This document shows, in pieces, positions 1-8,309 of a stretch of 64,000 bases of DNA. The notes below the pieces were generated by a model. The model saw only the letters and a program-made list of their open reading frames with translations, did no database searches and was not told the DNA's origin. Every line of letters starts with the position of its first letter. Position 1 is the stretch's first letter. Source of the stretch: Streptomyces sp. NBC_01298 (GTDB lineage Bacteria; Actinomycetota; Actinomycetes; Streptomycetales; Streptomycetaceae); assembly GCF_035978755.1 (NCBI RefSeq), contig NZ_CP108414.1, positions 682,001 through 746,000 of the forward strand. Reading direction: 5' to 3'. The position numbers were made by a program, and so were the translations under genes.

Positions 1-85
1 CGCCGTCGACCGGGAGTCCGGTCTGGTCCTGTTCGCGGGCTGGATCACGGACCCCGACACCCTCACCGGTACCCTCACCCGATGA
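1..85 (+). CDS. C-terminal end of a probable serpin-family protease inhibitor (partial)
   Basis: Only the last 27 codons are in the window; the frame is open from base 2 and ends in a TGA that overlaps the next start codon as ATGA. The residues DRESGLVLFAGWITDP resemble the conserved serpin C-terminus, where a D-x-x-T/S-G-x-x-L-F-x-G-x-x-x-DP segment forms the last core strand. If so, the protein traps serine proteases by loop insertion. The overlap suggests translational coupling to the aldo/keto reductase. The family call rests on this short motif alone, so it is tentative. Confidence 0.45.
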   Translation, partial: AVDRESGLVLFAGWITDPDTLTGTLTR

Positions 86-966
86 CTTCCGACAAGATCA
101 ACGCGGCCGACTCCGGCACCTGGCTCCTCGGCGACCTCCCGGTCCGCCGCGTCGGGTTCGGCGCGATGCGCCTCACGCACCTCGCCGACGGCTCCCCCAG
201 CGACCGCGACCGGGTGACCGGGGTGCTGAGGCGGGCCGTCGAACTGGGCGTCAACCACATCGACACGGCCGCCTTCTACTTCTCCCCGACCCGCTCCGCC
301 AACGAGCTCATCAACCGGGCCCTCGCCCCGTACGCCGACGAGCTGGTCATCACCACCAAGGTCGGGCCGGGCCGCGACGCCGCCGGCGAGTGGTGGTGGG
401 CCGAGCCCGGGCAGCTGCGCGGGCAGGTCGAGGAGAACCTGCGCCAGCTCGGCCGCGACCACCTGGACGTGGTCAACCTGCGCGTCCCGCGCCAGGCCAC
501 GACCGGTTCGATCGCCGAGCACTTCGGGGCGCTCGCCGAACTGCGCACCGCCGGGCTGATCCGGCACCTGGGCGTGTCCAACGTACGGCCGGACCACCTG
601 GCCGAGGCGCGGGCCATCGCGCCCGTGGTCTGCGTGCAGAACGCGTACGGGATCGGTTCGCCGGCCGAGGAGCACGCCTTCCTCGACGCCTGCGGCGAGC
701 AGGGCATCGCCTTCGTCCCCTTCTTCGCGATCGCGGGCGCGGGCAAGGAGGCCGGAGGGGTCACCGAGGAGGGCCCGGCGGTACGCGATCTCGCGCGGGC
801 CCACGGGGTGTCCCCGGCCCAGCTCCGCCTGGCGTGGACCCTGAGCCGGGGCCCGCACGTCCTCGCCATCCCGGGCACCGGGAACCCGGACCACCTGGCC
901 GAGAACGTCGCCGCCGGCGCGCTGCGGCTGTCGGCCGAGGACACCGCCCGGCTCGCGGCCGCGTAG
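82..966 (+). CDS. Aldo/keto reductase family oxidoreductase
   Basis: A 294-residue cytoplasmic (alpha/beta)8-barrel protein of the AKR family, which reduces aldehydes or ketones with NADPH. The expected Asp and Tyr are at D61 and Y66 (HIDTAAFY) and the Lys at K93 (ITTKVG). The usual catalytic His position, in the L-D-x-x-x-L-H stretch, reads LDVVNLR, so Arg134 stands where His is expected. GVSNV after the sixth strand and a C-terminal PGTGNPDHLAEN phosphate-binding stretch are normal. The ATG overlaps the preceding stop by four bases, indicating coupling. The substrate cannot be predicted, and the His replacement may alter or weaken classical reductase activity. Confidence 0.85.
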   Translation: MTSDKINAADSGTWLLGDLPVRRVGFGAMRLTHLADGSPSDRDRVTGVLRRAVELGVNHIDTAAFYFSPTRSANELINRALAPYADELVITTKVGPGRDAAGEWWWAEPGQLRGQVEENLRQLGRDHLDVVNLRVPRQATTGSIAEHFGALAELRTAGLIRHLGVSNVRPDHLAEARAIAPVVCVQNAYGIGSPAEEHAFLDACGEQGIAFVPFFAIAGAGKEAGGVTEEGPAVRDLARAHGVSPAQLRLAWTLSRGPHVLAIPGTGNPDHLAENVAAGALRLSAEDTARLAAA

Positions 967-1015
967 CAGCCGTCCTTATCTCCGCCGAGGCGGCAGCACC
1001 CCCTGGGCACGATGC

Positions 1016-2011
1016 TCATGTCTTCGCCCGCCCCGTCCCGAGGATGTCCTCCCGGTGGGCCGCCGCCAGGGCGGCCGTCTCGGTGAAGTGCGGGACGCGT
1101 CCGGTGCCGCCGCGGCCGGACACGGAGAGGGAGGCGGCCGCCGTCGCGTACGCGACGGAGTCCGCGAGGCTGTCGCCCAGGGTGAGCCGGGCGGTGGCGG
1201 TGCCGGTGAAGCAGTCCCCGGCGCCGGTCGCGTCGACCGGGTCGGGGTTGACCGGGACGGGGAGGTACGCCGCCCCCGTGCCGTCGTCCAGCAGCAGCCG
1301 GTCGGCGCCCGCGGTGACCGCGACGGTGCGGGCGCCCAGGGCCCGGAAGCGGGCGGCGGCCTCGGCCGGGTCGTCGGTGTCGACCATGGCCAGCGCGTCG
1401 GCCGGGCAGGAGGTCTTCAGCAGCCCGGCCAGCGGGGCGATGCGGGCCAGCAGTGTGCGCGCCTCGCCCCGACCGGTCAGCCGGGAGCGGAAGTTGGGGT
1501 CGTAGGAGAGGTGCCCGCCGGCTCCGTGCACGGTCTCGGCGGCCAGCAGGACGGCCTCGCGGCTGCTCGGTGACAGGGCGCCGGTGATGCCGCTGGTGAT
1601 GAGGGCCTTGGAGCCGGTCAGCAACTCCCGCCAGGACTCGACGTGTTCCACCGAGAGGGTGGATCCGGCGCTGCCGGTGCGCCAGTACACGAACGCGCGG
1701 TCGCCCTCGGTGTCGGCGGCCAGCAGATAGGCGCCGTTGGGGCGCGGGGAACGGCGTACGTGGGAGACGTCCACGCCGAGTTCGGCGGCGCGGGCCAGCA
1801 GCGGGACGCTCAGCTCGTCCTCGCCGACGACGGCGAGCAGGGCGGTGCGGGCGCCGGCGGCGGCCGCGGCGGCCGCGGCGTTGAGGGCGTCCCCGGAGAA
1901 GGAGACGCGGGCGGGGGTGCCGTCGGCGGCGTCCCGCAGGGCCGTCTCGGCGTGGATCTCGACGAGGACCTCGCCCAGGACCAGGACGTCGTACGCCTCC
2001 GGCGCGCTCAC
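1016..2011 (-). CDS. kdgK: PfkB-family carbohydrate kinase, probable 2-keto-3-deoxygluconate kinase
   Basis: A 331-residue ribokinase-fold enzyme predicted to phosphorylate 2-keto-3-deoxygluconate at the 6-position with ATP. The C-terminal DATGAGDCFTG contains the PfkB signature with the catalytic Asp and the anion hole; the N-terminal substrate region carries FSGDALNAA. The GTG start overlaps the stop of the upstream KDPG aldolase gene as GTGA, so the two are almost certainly one transcript and coupled. Much longer N-terminal readings of this frame are overlap with the aldolase gene. The substrate is inferred from the aldolase neighbour; a fructokinase or other sugar kinase is possible from sequence alone. 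Confidence 0.82.
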   Translation of the reverse strand: MSAPEAYDVLVLGEVLVEIHAETALRDAADGTPARVSFSGDALNAAAAAAAAGARTALLAVVGEDELSVPLLARAAELGVDVSHVRRSPRPNGAYLLAADTEGDRAFVYWRTGSAGSTLSVEHVESWRELLTGSKALITSGITGALSPSSREAVLLAAETVHGAGGHLSYDPNFRSRLTGRGEARTLLARIAPLAGLLKTSCPADALAMVDTDDPAEAAARFRALGARTVAVTAGADRLLLDDGTGAAYLPVPVNPDPVDATGAGDCFTGTATARLTLGDSLADSVAYATAAASLSVSGRGGTGRVPHFTETAALAAAHREDILGTGRAKT

Positions 2012-2664
2012 GGCCGGGGCTCCGAGCCGGCGCAGGCGCCGCAGCAGGGCCGGGCGAGGTCGGCGAAGACGGCGGCGAGTTCGCCCGGGTCGGCGGGCAG
2101 GCCGCTGCCTATCCCGACGGCGGCGGCCCCGGCGTCGAGCCAGTCGCGGACCTCGCCCGGCGCGATCCCGCCGGTGGGGATGATCAGGGCGTCGGGGAGG
2201 ACCGCCTTGAGGGAGCGGATGAACCGCGGGCCGCCCACGTGCGCGGGGAACACCTTCGCCGCACCGCCGGACCGGACCGCGGAGGCGATCTCGCCGGGGG
2301 TGAAGCCGCCCTCGATGAAGACGGCCCCGCGCTCCAGGGCGACCTCGCGGACCTCGGGAGCCGGGTACGGGGAGATGAGGAAGGCGGCGCCCGCGTCGAG
2401 GGCGGTCCGGGCGGCCACCGCGGTGGTGACGGTGCCGACTCCGATGAGGGCGGGCCGCCCCCGCGCGTCGGTGAGCGGCACGGTGCGGGCCACGGCCTCG
2501 GCCCAGCCGGGGGTGGAGGTGGTGAGTTCGACGGCGCGGCAGCCGGCGGCGAGCAGGGCGGTGGTGTGGCGGACGGCCTCGTCCGCGTCGGCGTTGCGCA
2601 GGACCGGCAGCAGGCGCTGCGCGGTGATGGCCGCATACGGGTGACAGGACAAAGGATCCTCCAT
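2008..2664 (-). CDS. eda: Bifunctional-type KDPG/KHG aldolase (2-keto-3-deoxy-6-phosphogluconate aldolase)
   Basis: A 218-residue class I aldolase of the Eda family, which splits 2-keto-3-deoxy-6-phosphogluconate into pyruvate and glyceraldehyde 3-phosphate. Seen are ELTTSTPGW near the expected catalytic Glu, GVGTVTT, LISPYPAPEV, EGGFTPGEI, and AKVFPAHVGGP with the Schiff-base Lys. The chosen ATG gives the usual family length; an in-frame GTG three codons upstream is an alternative. It is the first gene of a two-gene operon with the sugar kinase and diverges from an IclR regulator. An inverted repeat lies across its leader, consistent with repression by that regulator. Confidence 0.85.
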   Translation of the reverse strand: MEDPLSCHPYAAITAQRLLPVLRNADADEAVRHTTALLAAGCRAVELTTSTPGWAEAVARTVPLTDARGRPALIGVGTVTTAVAARTALDAGAAFLISPYPAPEVREVALERGAVFIEGGFTPGEIASAVRSGGAAKVFPAHVGGPRFIRSLKAVLPDALIIPTGGIAPGEVRDWLDAGAAAVGIGSGLPADPGELAAVFADLARPCCGACAGSEPRP

Positions 2665-2666
2665 TT

Positions 2667-2703
2667 GTTCCACGTAATGGAACTTGGTATCGTGTAACGG
2701 AAC
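2667..2703. promoter_or_regulatory. Probable IclR operator between the kdgK-eda operon and its regulator
   Basis: GTTCCA-CGTAA-TGGAAC (2667-2683) is an inverted repeat with perfect 6-bp arms. The right half, GTAATGGAACT, recurs almost exactly as GTAACGGAACT 18 bases on (from 2693). Both lie in the short divergent promoter region, the first directly upstream of the eda ATG. IclR and KdgR proteins commonly bind such GGAAC/GTTCC dyads. The assignment to the adjacent IclR gene is inference. Confidence 0.6.
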
Positions 2704-2743
2704 TCTGGTGCAGACCATACCCACCTTTGGAGACCCGTTGTCC

Positions 2744-3541
2744 ATGGACGAAAGGCCCGAGACCACGGAGGGCGAAAGCACCGCCCGGGGCGGCCGGACC
2801 TCCACCGCGGGCACGGCGCTGGAGAAGTCGATGCGGATCCTGGAGGCCGTGGCCGCGCCCGGCGGCCCGCACCGGCTCACCGATGTCATGGCGGCGGCGG
2901 CCGTGCCGAAGTCGAGCACCTTCCGCATCCTGGCCTCGCTGATCGAGCAGGGCTTCGTACGCTCCGAGGGCGAGAGCCGCTACGGCGTCGGCCCCCGGCT
3001 GCGCGGACTGTCCGCCCTGGTCAGCGGCGGGGAACCGGCCAGCATCGAGCAGATCCTGCGGGAACTGCGGGAGGCCACCGGTCAGGCGGTCCACCTCGCC
3101 CTGCACAGCGGGGAGACCATCACCTACATCCGGAAGCTGGAGAGCGAGCGGCAGCCCTTCCAGACCGCCTCGCGGATCGGCATGCGGATGCCGCTGCACA
3201 CGACCGCGATCGGGAAGAGCATCCTGGCCGGGCTGCCCGCGGCCGAGGCCCGCGAGCTGGTCGCCGCGGCCGGGCTGCCGCGTCGCACCCCCCACACGCT
3301 CACGACGTGGCAGGACCTGGAGGCGGAGCTGGAGCGGGTGCGGGAGCGGGGTTTCGCCCTGGACGACGAGGAGAACGAGGCGACCATCCGCTGCATCGGC
3401 GCCGCGATCCCGGGCGCCGGCGGCCGTCCGATCGGCGGTGTCAGCATCACCACCGTCACGTTCCTGGTCTCCCGCACGGAGATCGAGGCCTACGCGCCCG
3501 CCCTGCTCGCCGCCACCCGGGCCCTGACCCCGCTGCTCTGA
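2744..3541 (+). CDS. IclR-family transcriptional regulator (KdgR-like)
   Basis: A 265-residue IclR protein: an N-terminal winged HTH at about residues 25-85 (LTDVMAAAAVPKSSTFRILASL) and a C-terminal effector domain from about 100 with MPLHTTAIGKSILAG and the late DDEENEATIRCIGAAI segment typical of the family. It is divergent from kdgK-eda and shares an intergenic region of about 80 bases that carries GGAAC dyads, so control of that operon by a KDG-type metabolite is likely. An in-frame TTG two codons upstream is better spaced from GGAG at 2729-2732 and could be the true start; ATG is listed because it is the conventional codon. Confidence 0.85.
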   Translation: MDERPETTEGESTARGGRTSTAGTALEKSMRILEAVAAPGGPHRLTDVMAAAAVPKSSTFRILASLIEQGFVRSEGESRYGVGPRLRGLSALVSGGEPASIEQILRELREATGQAVHLALHSGETITYIRKLESERQPFQTASRIGMRMPLHTTAIGKSILAGLPAAEARELVAAAGLPRRTPHTLTTWQDLEAELERVRERGFALDDEENEATIRCIGAAIPGAGGRPIGGVSITTVTFLVSRTEIEAYAPALLAATRALTPLL

Positions 3542-3543
3542 GC

Positions 3544-5682
3544 CTAGGGGGCGTCTTGCCGGTCAGGCCGGGCTCGCGCCCGACTCAGCAGCTCCCGGGC
3601 CGTCCGCAGGTGCCGGTGGCCCGGTTCGAGGACGGACCCGGACCGCGCCAGGGCCCCGGTCAGCACCGCCGCCGCCTCGGCGGCCCGGTTACGGGCGAGC
3701 AGGGCGCGGGCCCATTCCAGGTGGGAGTAGAACACGTGCGGGTGGTCCTCGCCGAGCACCCTGGTCCGGTCGGCGGTGAGTTCCGCCCAGGCCTGCGCGG
3801 CCTCGGCGGTGCGCCCGGCGCGGGCCGCCAGCGCCGCCAGGCTTCCCCGGACGGCGAGCGTGTGCGGATCGTCGGGCCCGATCCCCTCGGCGGCTTCGGC
3901 CTCGGCCAACAGGTTCCGCAACTCGGCTTCCGCGTCGGCCGGTTCCCCCGGCCGGAACCAGATCAGACTGCGCCGGGTCGCCAGTACCTGCGGGTGCCCG
4001 GCACCCTGGACCCGTAGGCGGTCGGCGAGCAGCCCTTCCAACTGGCGGGCGGCCGCGCGGGGATCGCCTCCCTCTCCGGTGAAGTAGGCCAGCTGGTGCC
4101 GCGCCGCCAGGGTGTCCGGGTGATCGGGCCCCAACACCTCCAGGGCGTCCACGAGCAGCTCCGCGAACTGGGAGGCGGCGGCCCGTTCGTTCCCCGACTC
4201 CCCTACGAAGAAGGCAAGTTGATGCCGGGCCGCCAGGGTGTCGGGGTGCCGGGGCCCGAGCAGGCCGGCCCGCCGGCGGGCGATCCCGGCGAGATCGGCG
4301 GCGGCCCGGCGCGGTTTCCCGGAGTCCCCGATGGCGATGGCCAGCGGCAGTTCGGCGCCGGGGACCCCGCCGCGCGAGGCGATGGCGAGGGCTTCGACGG
4401 CCCGCGCGAGGCGGCCGTCCTGATGGGCGACGAGCCCCATGTCGTAGGCATCGGCGGGCTGCACCAGGGGCAGCAGCCCGCGCCACAGGTGGTCGGGCAC
4501 CGGAGCGCTGCCCGGCGCGTTCAACAGGTAGTCGAAGGCGGTGAATCCGGCCCCGAAGTTGCCGATGAGCAGCCCGCTCGTGGCGTAGGCGGCGGCGCAG
4601 GCCCAGTCCATCGCCTCGGCGAAGGGCTCGGGCTGGAGGTCCCCGCCGCCGCGGGCCGCCAGATAGGGGGCGTGCAGTTCGCGGAGCCACGCGCGGCTCA
4701 CCGGGCGGCGCAGTCCGGCCCGGCGGCAGTCCACCGCCGCCGCGACCACGGCGGCGCCGCGCGGATTGGCGCCCGGGGCCCAGGCGTTCTCCCAGGCCGC
4801 CAGGAGTTCCGGCCCCGCCGCCAGCACCTCGGCGACCCCGAACCGCTCGCCGGCGCGCAGGGCCGCCCCGATGCGCGGGTCGCCCCGGTGGGCGGCGGCC
4901 CGGCCGCGCTCCGCCCTGGACCAGTGCCGGGGCAGCCTGATGACGGCCGCCCGGTGGAGCAGGTCGCGCTGGGCCCGCCAGGCGTCCCGGTCGGAGCCGG
5001 TGAGCCGGCTCTCCTCGCGGGCGTCGTAGCGCCGGTACTCCTCCACCCGCATCGTCGCGATGACCACCGCCGCACGCAGGGAGGCCAGTTGCGCGGTGCT
5101 GAGGCCGCCCGCGCCGAGGTGGTCCTCCAGGTCGTCCAGCCACAGCACGGCGCGGCGCCGGCGCCCGGCGATCCGTACCGCTTCGGGCAGTGCGGCGCGG
5201 GAGAGCGGCCGGACGAAGGCGTGCCGGGGGTAGCGGGTGCGGGCCACCTCGCAGGCGAGCCGCGTCTTGCCCGCCGTGGACTCCCCCACCACGAGGACGA
5301 AGCGGCTCCGCTCCAGGGCGGCGCGCAGCCCCGGTTCGGCGTCGCGCCGGATGTACGCGGGCGGGGCCGCGGGGGCCTCGGCCGGGTGAACTCCGGCCAG
5401 TTCGGGGCGGTCCACCTGGCGCAGCAGCGGGATCCGGCCCGCCGCCGTGCGGAGCACCTCCCCGGCGGCCCGGGGGTCGGCGCCCTCCCCGGGAGCGGGA
5501 GGCCGCGTCAGCTCGGCGGCGAGTCCGGACAGCGTGGTGACGGCCGCGCCGATCCCGGCGGCCCAGGGCCCCGAGGTCCACACCGCCGCCAGCGCCACCG
5601 CACCTGCTCCGAGCCCTACCGAACCGAGGTATCCGGCCCAGCTCCTCGCCCGGCCGGATCCCCTCAAGAGCAACGCCGACAT
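3544..5682 (-). CDS. Membrane-anchored P-loop NTPase with C-terminal tetratricopeptide repeats
   Basis: A 712-residue protein of unknown role. Two hydrophobic segments lie at about residues 15-33 and 37-52. A P-loop domain follows, with Walker A GESTAGKT near residue 130 and Walker B AVLWLDDLED near 183, resembling STAND/NB-ARC-type ATPases. From about 420 onward there are repeated HPDTLAARHQLA-x(30)-type TPR units of the kinesin-light-chain kind, spaced about 45-48 residues. The start is chosen because GGGGGCGGC precedes this ATG; an in-frame codon 15 residues upstream has no such site. STAND/TPR proteins often act in signalling or defence, but no effector domain is visible here, so no function is assigned. 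Confidence 0.75.
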   Translation of the reverse strand: MSALLLRGSGRARSWAGYLGSVGLGAGAVALAAVWTSGPWAAGIGAAVTTLSGLAAELTRPPAPGEGADPRAAGEVLRTAAGRIPLLRQVDRPELAGVHPAEAPAAPPAYIRRDAEPGLRAALERSRFVLVVGESTAGKTRLACEVARTRYPRHAFVRPLSRAALPEAVRIAGRRRRAVLWLDDLEDHLGAGGLSTAQLASLRAAVVIATMRVEEYRRYDAREESRLTGSDRDAWRAQRDLLHRAAVIRLPRHWSRAERGRAAAHRGDPRIGAALRAGERFGVAEVLAAGPELLAAWENAWAPGANPRGAAVVAAAVDCRRAGLRRPVSRAWLRELHAPYLAARGGGDLQPEPFAEAMDWACAAAYATSGLLIGNFGAGFTAFDYLLNAPGSAPVPDHLWRGLLPLVQPADAYDMGLVAHQDGRLARAVEALAIASRGGVPGAELPLAIAIGDSGKPRRAAADLAGIARRRAGLLGPRHPDTLAARHQLAFFVGESGNERAAASQFAELLVDALEVLGPDHPDTLAARHQLAYFTGEGGDPRAAARQLEGLLADRLRVQGAGHPQVLATRRSLIWFRPGEPADAEAELRNLLAEAEAAEGIGPDDPHTLAVRGSLAALAARAGRTAEAAQAWAELTADRTRVLGEDHPHVFYSHLEWARALLARNRAAEAAAVLTGALARSGSVLEPGHRHLRTARELLSRARARPDRQDAP

Positions 5683-5760
5683 GCCGCCCCCAACACGTCC
5701 CGTGGGAGCCCCATTGTCACCCCGCACCCGGCCGGGGGAACCCCAACGGCGTTGACTCAG

Positions 5761-5840
5761 GCGGATGTTCGCCGGTACATGCGGAGGTCCTTCAGTACAT
5801 GCGGAGGTTCTTCAGTACGTGCGGACGTTCTTCAGTACGT
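5761..5840. repeat. Four tandem copies of a 20-bp unit across the 3' end of the LD-carboxypeptidase gene
   Basis: Units begin at 5761, 5781, 5801 and 5821, each close to GCGGAGGTTCTTCAGTACGT; the outermost copy is the most diverged. The unit nearest the gene contains the last Tyr codon and the TGA stop, so each copy repeats the TAC-TGA end of the gene on the minus strand. This looks like slippage duplication of the gene end into its 3' untranslated region. Confidence 0.9.
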
Positions 5841-6872
5841 GACGAAGACGCGGCGGGCCGGACCGTCCACCCGGACCCGCCCCCCGACGGGGATGACGAT
5901 CTGCGGGTCGGTGTGCCCGAGTTCCACGTCGAAGACGGCCATGGTGTCGGGGGCGTACTCGCCGAGGGCCCGCAGGACCGCCTCGCGCTGCCCGCGGCGG
6001 TAGCGCTCCCGCTCCCCGGCCCCGTAGGGCTTCTCGAAGGACCAGCTCTTCGCCCGGCCCATCAGCAGGGCGGGGAACCGCCTGAGCAGTCCGCGCTCCC
6101 CCATGGTGCGCAGGATCCAGTAGACGTCCCGGGCGCTCGGCATGTCCTCCGAGGTCTCCAGGAAGAGCACCCCGCCGGCGTACTCCCCGACGGGCCGCAC
6201 GCGGTCGGCCATCAGGAGCCAGGAGATGATCTCCAGGTTGCCGCCCCAGCTGTTGCCCTCGACCACCCGGTCGGCGTTGTGCCAGGTCCAGCCCCCGGCC
6301 GGCTCCAGTTCCGGTGCGGCGTCGAAGGTGCGGGGGTCGTCCCAGGGGCCGTTGACGTCGCCGACGGCGTCGGCGGCGGTCAGCTCGTACTCGCCGGAGG
6401 TGAACAGCGCCGCCCGCAGGGACCGTTCGGTCAGCGGGTGCAGGGCGCCGGGCCGTCCGAGCTCGACCATCACCGAGCCCCCGTGGTAGGCGACCAGTCC
6501 CAGGTCCCTCAGGTGCAGGAGCAGGTTGGTGTTGTCGCTGTAGCCGAAGAACGGCTTGGGGTGGGCGCGCAGGATGTCGGCGTCGAGGTGCGGGAGCACC
6601 GTGATCTGGTCGTCGCCGCCGATGCTGGCGATCACCGCCTTGATGCCGGGGTCCGCGAAGGCCGCGTGGAGGTCGGCGGCCCGCTGCTGCGGGCTCGCGC
6701 CCATCTTCCGGGTCGTCGGGTACTCCACCGGCTCCAGTCCGAACTCCTCCCGGAGCCGCCTCAGGCCCAGTTCGTAGGGCTGCGGGAAGAGCTCGGGCAG
6801 GCCCGCCGAAGGGGAGAGCACCGCGACGCGGTCGCCGGGGCGGGGCTTGGCGGGATAGCGGGGATCCGTCAT
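5832..6872 (-). CDS. S66-family LD-carboxypeptidase, MccF-like
   Basis: A 346-residue serine peptidase of family S66 (LD-carboxypeptidase A/MccF). The Ser-Glu-His triad is visible: S112 in FFGYSDNTN, E239 in LFLETSED and H320 in ELGHTDP, at family spacing. MccF-type members cleave amide bonds in peptidyl-nucleotides such as microcin C, while LdcA-type members trim the D-Ala from murein tetrapeptides; the SGGDDQ-like ASIGGDDQ and GNSWGGNLE segments fit the MccF branch. There is no signal peptide, so it acts in the cytoplasm. It is divergent from the following hydrolase. A tandem repeat overlaps its stop codon. Confidence 0.88.
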   Translation of the reverse strand: MTDPRYPAKPRPGDRVAVLSPSAGLPELFPQPYELGLRRLREEFGLEPVEYPTTRKMGASPQQRAADLHAAFADPGIKAVIASIGGDDQITVLPHLDADILRAHPKPFFGYSDNTNLLLHLRDLGLVAYHGGSVMVELGRPGALHPLTERSLRAALFTSGEYELTAADAVGDVNGPWDDPRTFDAAPELEPAGGWTWHNADRVVEGNSWGGNLEIISWLLMADRVRPVGEYAGGVLFLETSEDMPSARDVYWILRTMGERGLLRRFPALLMGRAKSWSFEKPYGAGERERYRRGQREAVLRALGEYAPDTMAVFDVELGHTDPQIVIPVGGRVRVDGPARRVFVTY

Positions 6873-6970
6873 CCGGTGATCATAGGAGCGGGGCCGCCCC
6901 CGGCCGAAGCGGATTTCCGGGGCGCCCCCACTCCTCTCGGCGGATGCGGCGCCGTGATCGAATCGGGGGC

Positions 6971-7756
6971 ATGACCACCGAGTTGATCCACGTCACCGGC
7001 GGAGGCCGCGTCGCCGCCGAGAAAGCCGGGGACGGCCCCCCGCTCGTCCTGCTCCACGGAGCGGTCCACGACAGCCGCCTGTGGGACAGCGTCTTCGCCG
7101 CGCTGGCCCTGCACCACACCGTGGTGCGCTACGACGCCAGGGGCCACGGCCGCTCGACGCCCCCGACCGGGCCCTTCCGCTACGAGGACGACCTGCTGGC
7201 GGTGCTGGACCGGTTCGGCTTCCGGACCGCGGGGCTCGTCGGCTTGAGCATGGGCGGCGAGGTCGCGCTCGACTTCACCCTGGAACACCCGGAGCGGGTC
7301 CGGTCGTTGACGCTGATCGCGGCGTCCGCCGGCGGGCACGAGTGGCCCCGTAGCCCCGGGACGGACGCGTACGCCGCGGCGCGCCGCGGATCGGTCGGCA
7401 GCCGCATCGCCGAGCTGGAGCTCGGGCTCTGGGCGAGCCTGGGCGATCGGGCACCCGGTTTCGAGGTGATCGAGCCCATGGTGCGGGAGAACGCCGAAGC
7501 CGGAGCCGCCGCGGAGAAGGGGCACGCCCTCGACCCCGACGAGGTCGCGGTCGAGCGTCTGGACCGGATCCGGGTCCCGACGCTGGTCGTCGTCGGCGAT
7601 CACGACCACCCCGAGATCGGCGTCATCGCCGGCCGGCTCGCGGGCGGCATCCCCGGTGCGCGACTGGAGGTGGTCGCGGACGCCGATCACTACCTGCCCT
7701 TGCGTGCCCCCGGGCGGCTCCTCGAGCTCCTCCTCCCCCTCCCCCTGACTCCGTAA
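6971..7756 (+). CDS. Alpha/beta-fold hydrolase
   Basis: A 261-residue soluble hydrolase. The oxyanion stretch LVLLHGAVHD is near residue 28, the nucleophile is the Ser of GLSMGGE near residue 95, and the His is in DADHYLPL close to the C-terminus; the acid is probably Asp in VVGDHDHP. These features match the 3-oxoadipate-enol-lactonase/epoxide-hydrolase-like group, but the substrate is unknown. The start is uncertain: an in-frame ATG nine codons upstream exists and neither has a well-spaced ribosome-binding site. It is divergent from the LD-carboxypeptidase gene with about 98 bases between them. Confidence 0.8.
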   Translation: MTTELIHVTGGGRVAAEKAGDGPPLVLLHGAVHDSRLWDSVFAALALHHTVVRYDARGHGRSTPPTGPFRYEDDLLAVLDRFGFRTAGLVGLSMGGEVALDFTLEHPERVRSLTLIAASAGGHEWPRSPGTDAYAAARRGSVGSRIAELELGLWASLGDRAPGFEVIEPMVRENAEAGAAAEKGHALDPDEVAVERLDRIRVPTLVVVGDHDHPEIGVIAGRLAGGIPGARLEVVADADHYLPLRAPGRLLELLLPLPLTP

Positions 7757-7805
7757 CCTTCCCCATCAGGCTGCATCAGTACCTCTTGGGGTAGGATGCG
7801 GAGTC

Positions 7806-8309
7806 ATGAGTGACGAAGGACGTGAGTTGTACTCGGTGGGCGAGGTCGCCGAACTGCTCGGTCTGCACGTGCGGACGGTGCGGAACTACGTGCGCGACGG
7901 CCGGCTCAAGGCCGTCCGGATCGGCAAGCAGTACCGGATCAGCCGGGCGGACTTCGAGGCCCTGACGAGCCGCCCCGCCCCGGGCGCCGGGGATCCCTCT
8001 CCCGCCGGGGAGGCGCCGCGGCGGCACGTGGAGGTGTCGAGCATCGTGCAGATCGACGCGATCGGCCCCGACGCGGCGAACCGGCTCGCGAACCTCGTCA
8101 CGGCGAGCGCGCAGTCCCCCCGGGCCACTCCGGCGGCGCTGCGCGTCCAGACGGTCTACGACAAGGAGCGGGCCCGCATGAAGATCGTGATCCTCGGCGA
8201 CGCCGCCACCACCGCCGATCTGCTGCACCTGGTCGACGGGGTGCTCGGCCCCGGCAACGGCATGGGGAACGACCTGGACGGCGGCGCGGAGCCGGTGCGC
8301 CGTGGCTGA
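7806..8309 (+). CDS. Helix-turn-helix (excisionase/MerR-type) protein paired with a DUF4180 protein
   Basis: A 167-residue protein with an N-terminal winged HTH of the excisionase/MerR type: LYSVGEVAELLGLHVRTVRNYVRDGRLK, then KQYRISRADFEAL, at residues 9-53. A Pro/Gly-rich linker leads to a C-terminal domain of about 80 residues (VEVSSIVQIDAIGPDAANRL, then MKIVILGDAATTADLLHLVDGVL) that looks like a small alpha/beta ligand-binding or dimerisation module. Its last bases overlap the following GTG start by eight bases, so the two are co-translated. A DNA-binding regulator working with the DUF4180 partner is plausible, but the target is unknown. Confidence 0.75.
   Translation: MSDEGRELYSVGEVAELLGLHVRTVRNYVRDGRLKAVRIGKQYRISRADFEALTSRPAPGAGDPSPAGEAPRRHVEVSSIVQIDAIGPDAANRLANLVTASAQSPRATPAALRVQTVYDKERARMKIVILGDAATTADLLHLVDGVLGPGNGMGNDLDGGAEPVRRG

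Noticed and set aside
1016..3295. A 759-codon minus-strand frame that covers kdgK, eda and part of the IclR gene
   Set aside because: Only its end matches a protein family; the upstream half lies in other frames of the aldolase and IclR genes, and GTG at 2011 overlaps the aldolase stop as expected for a coupled gene.
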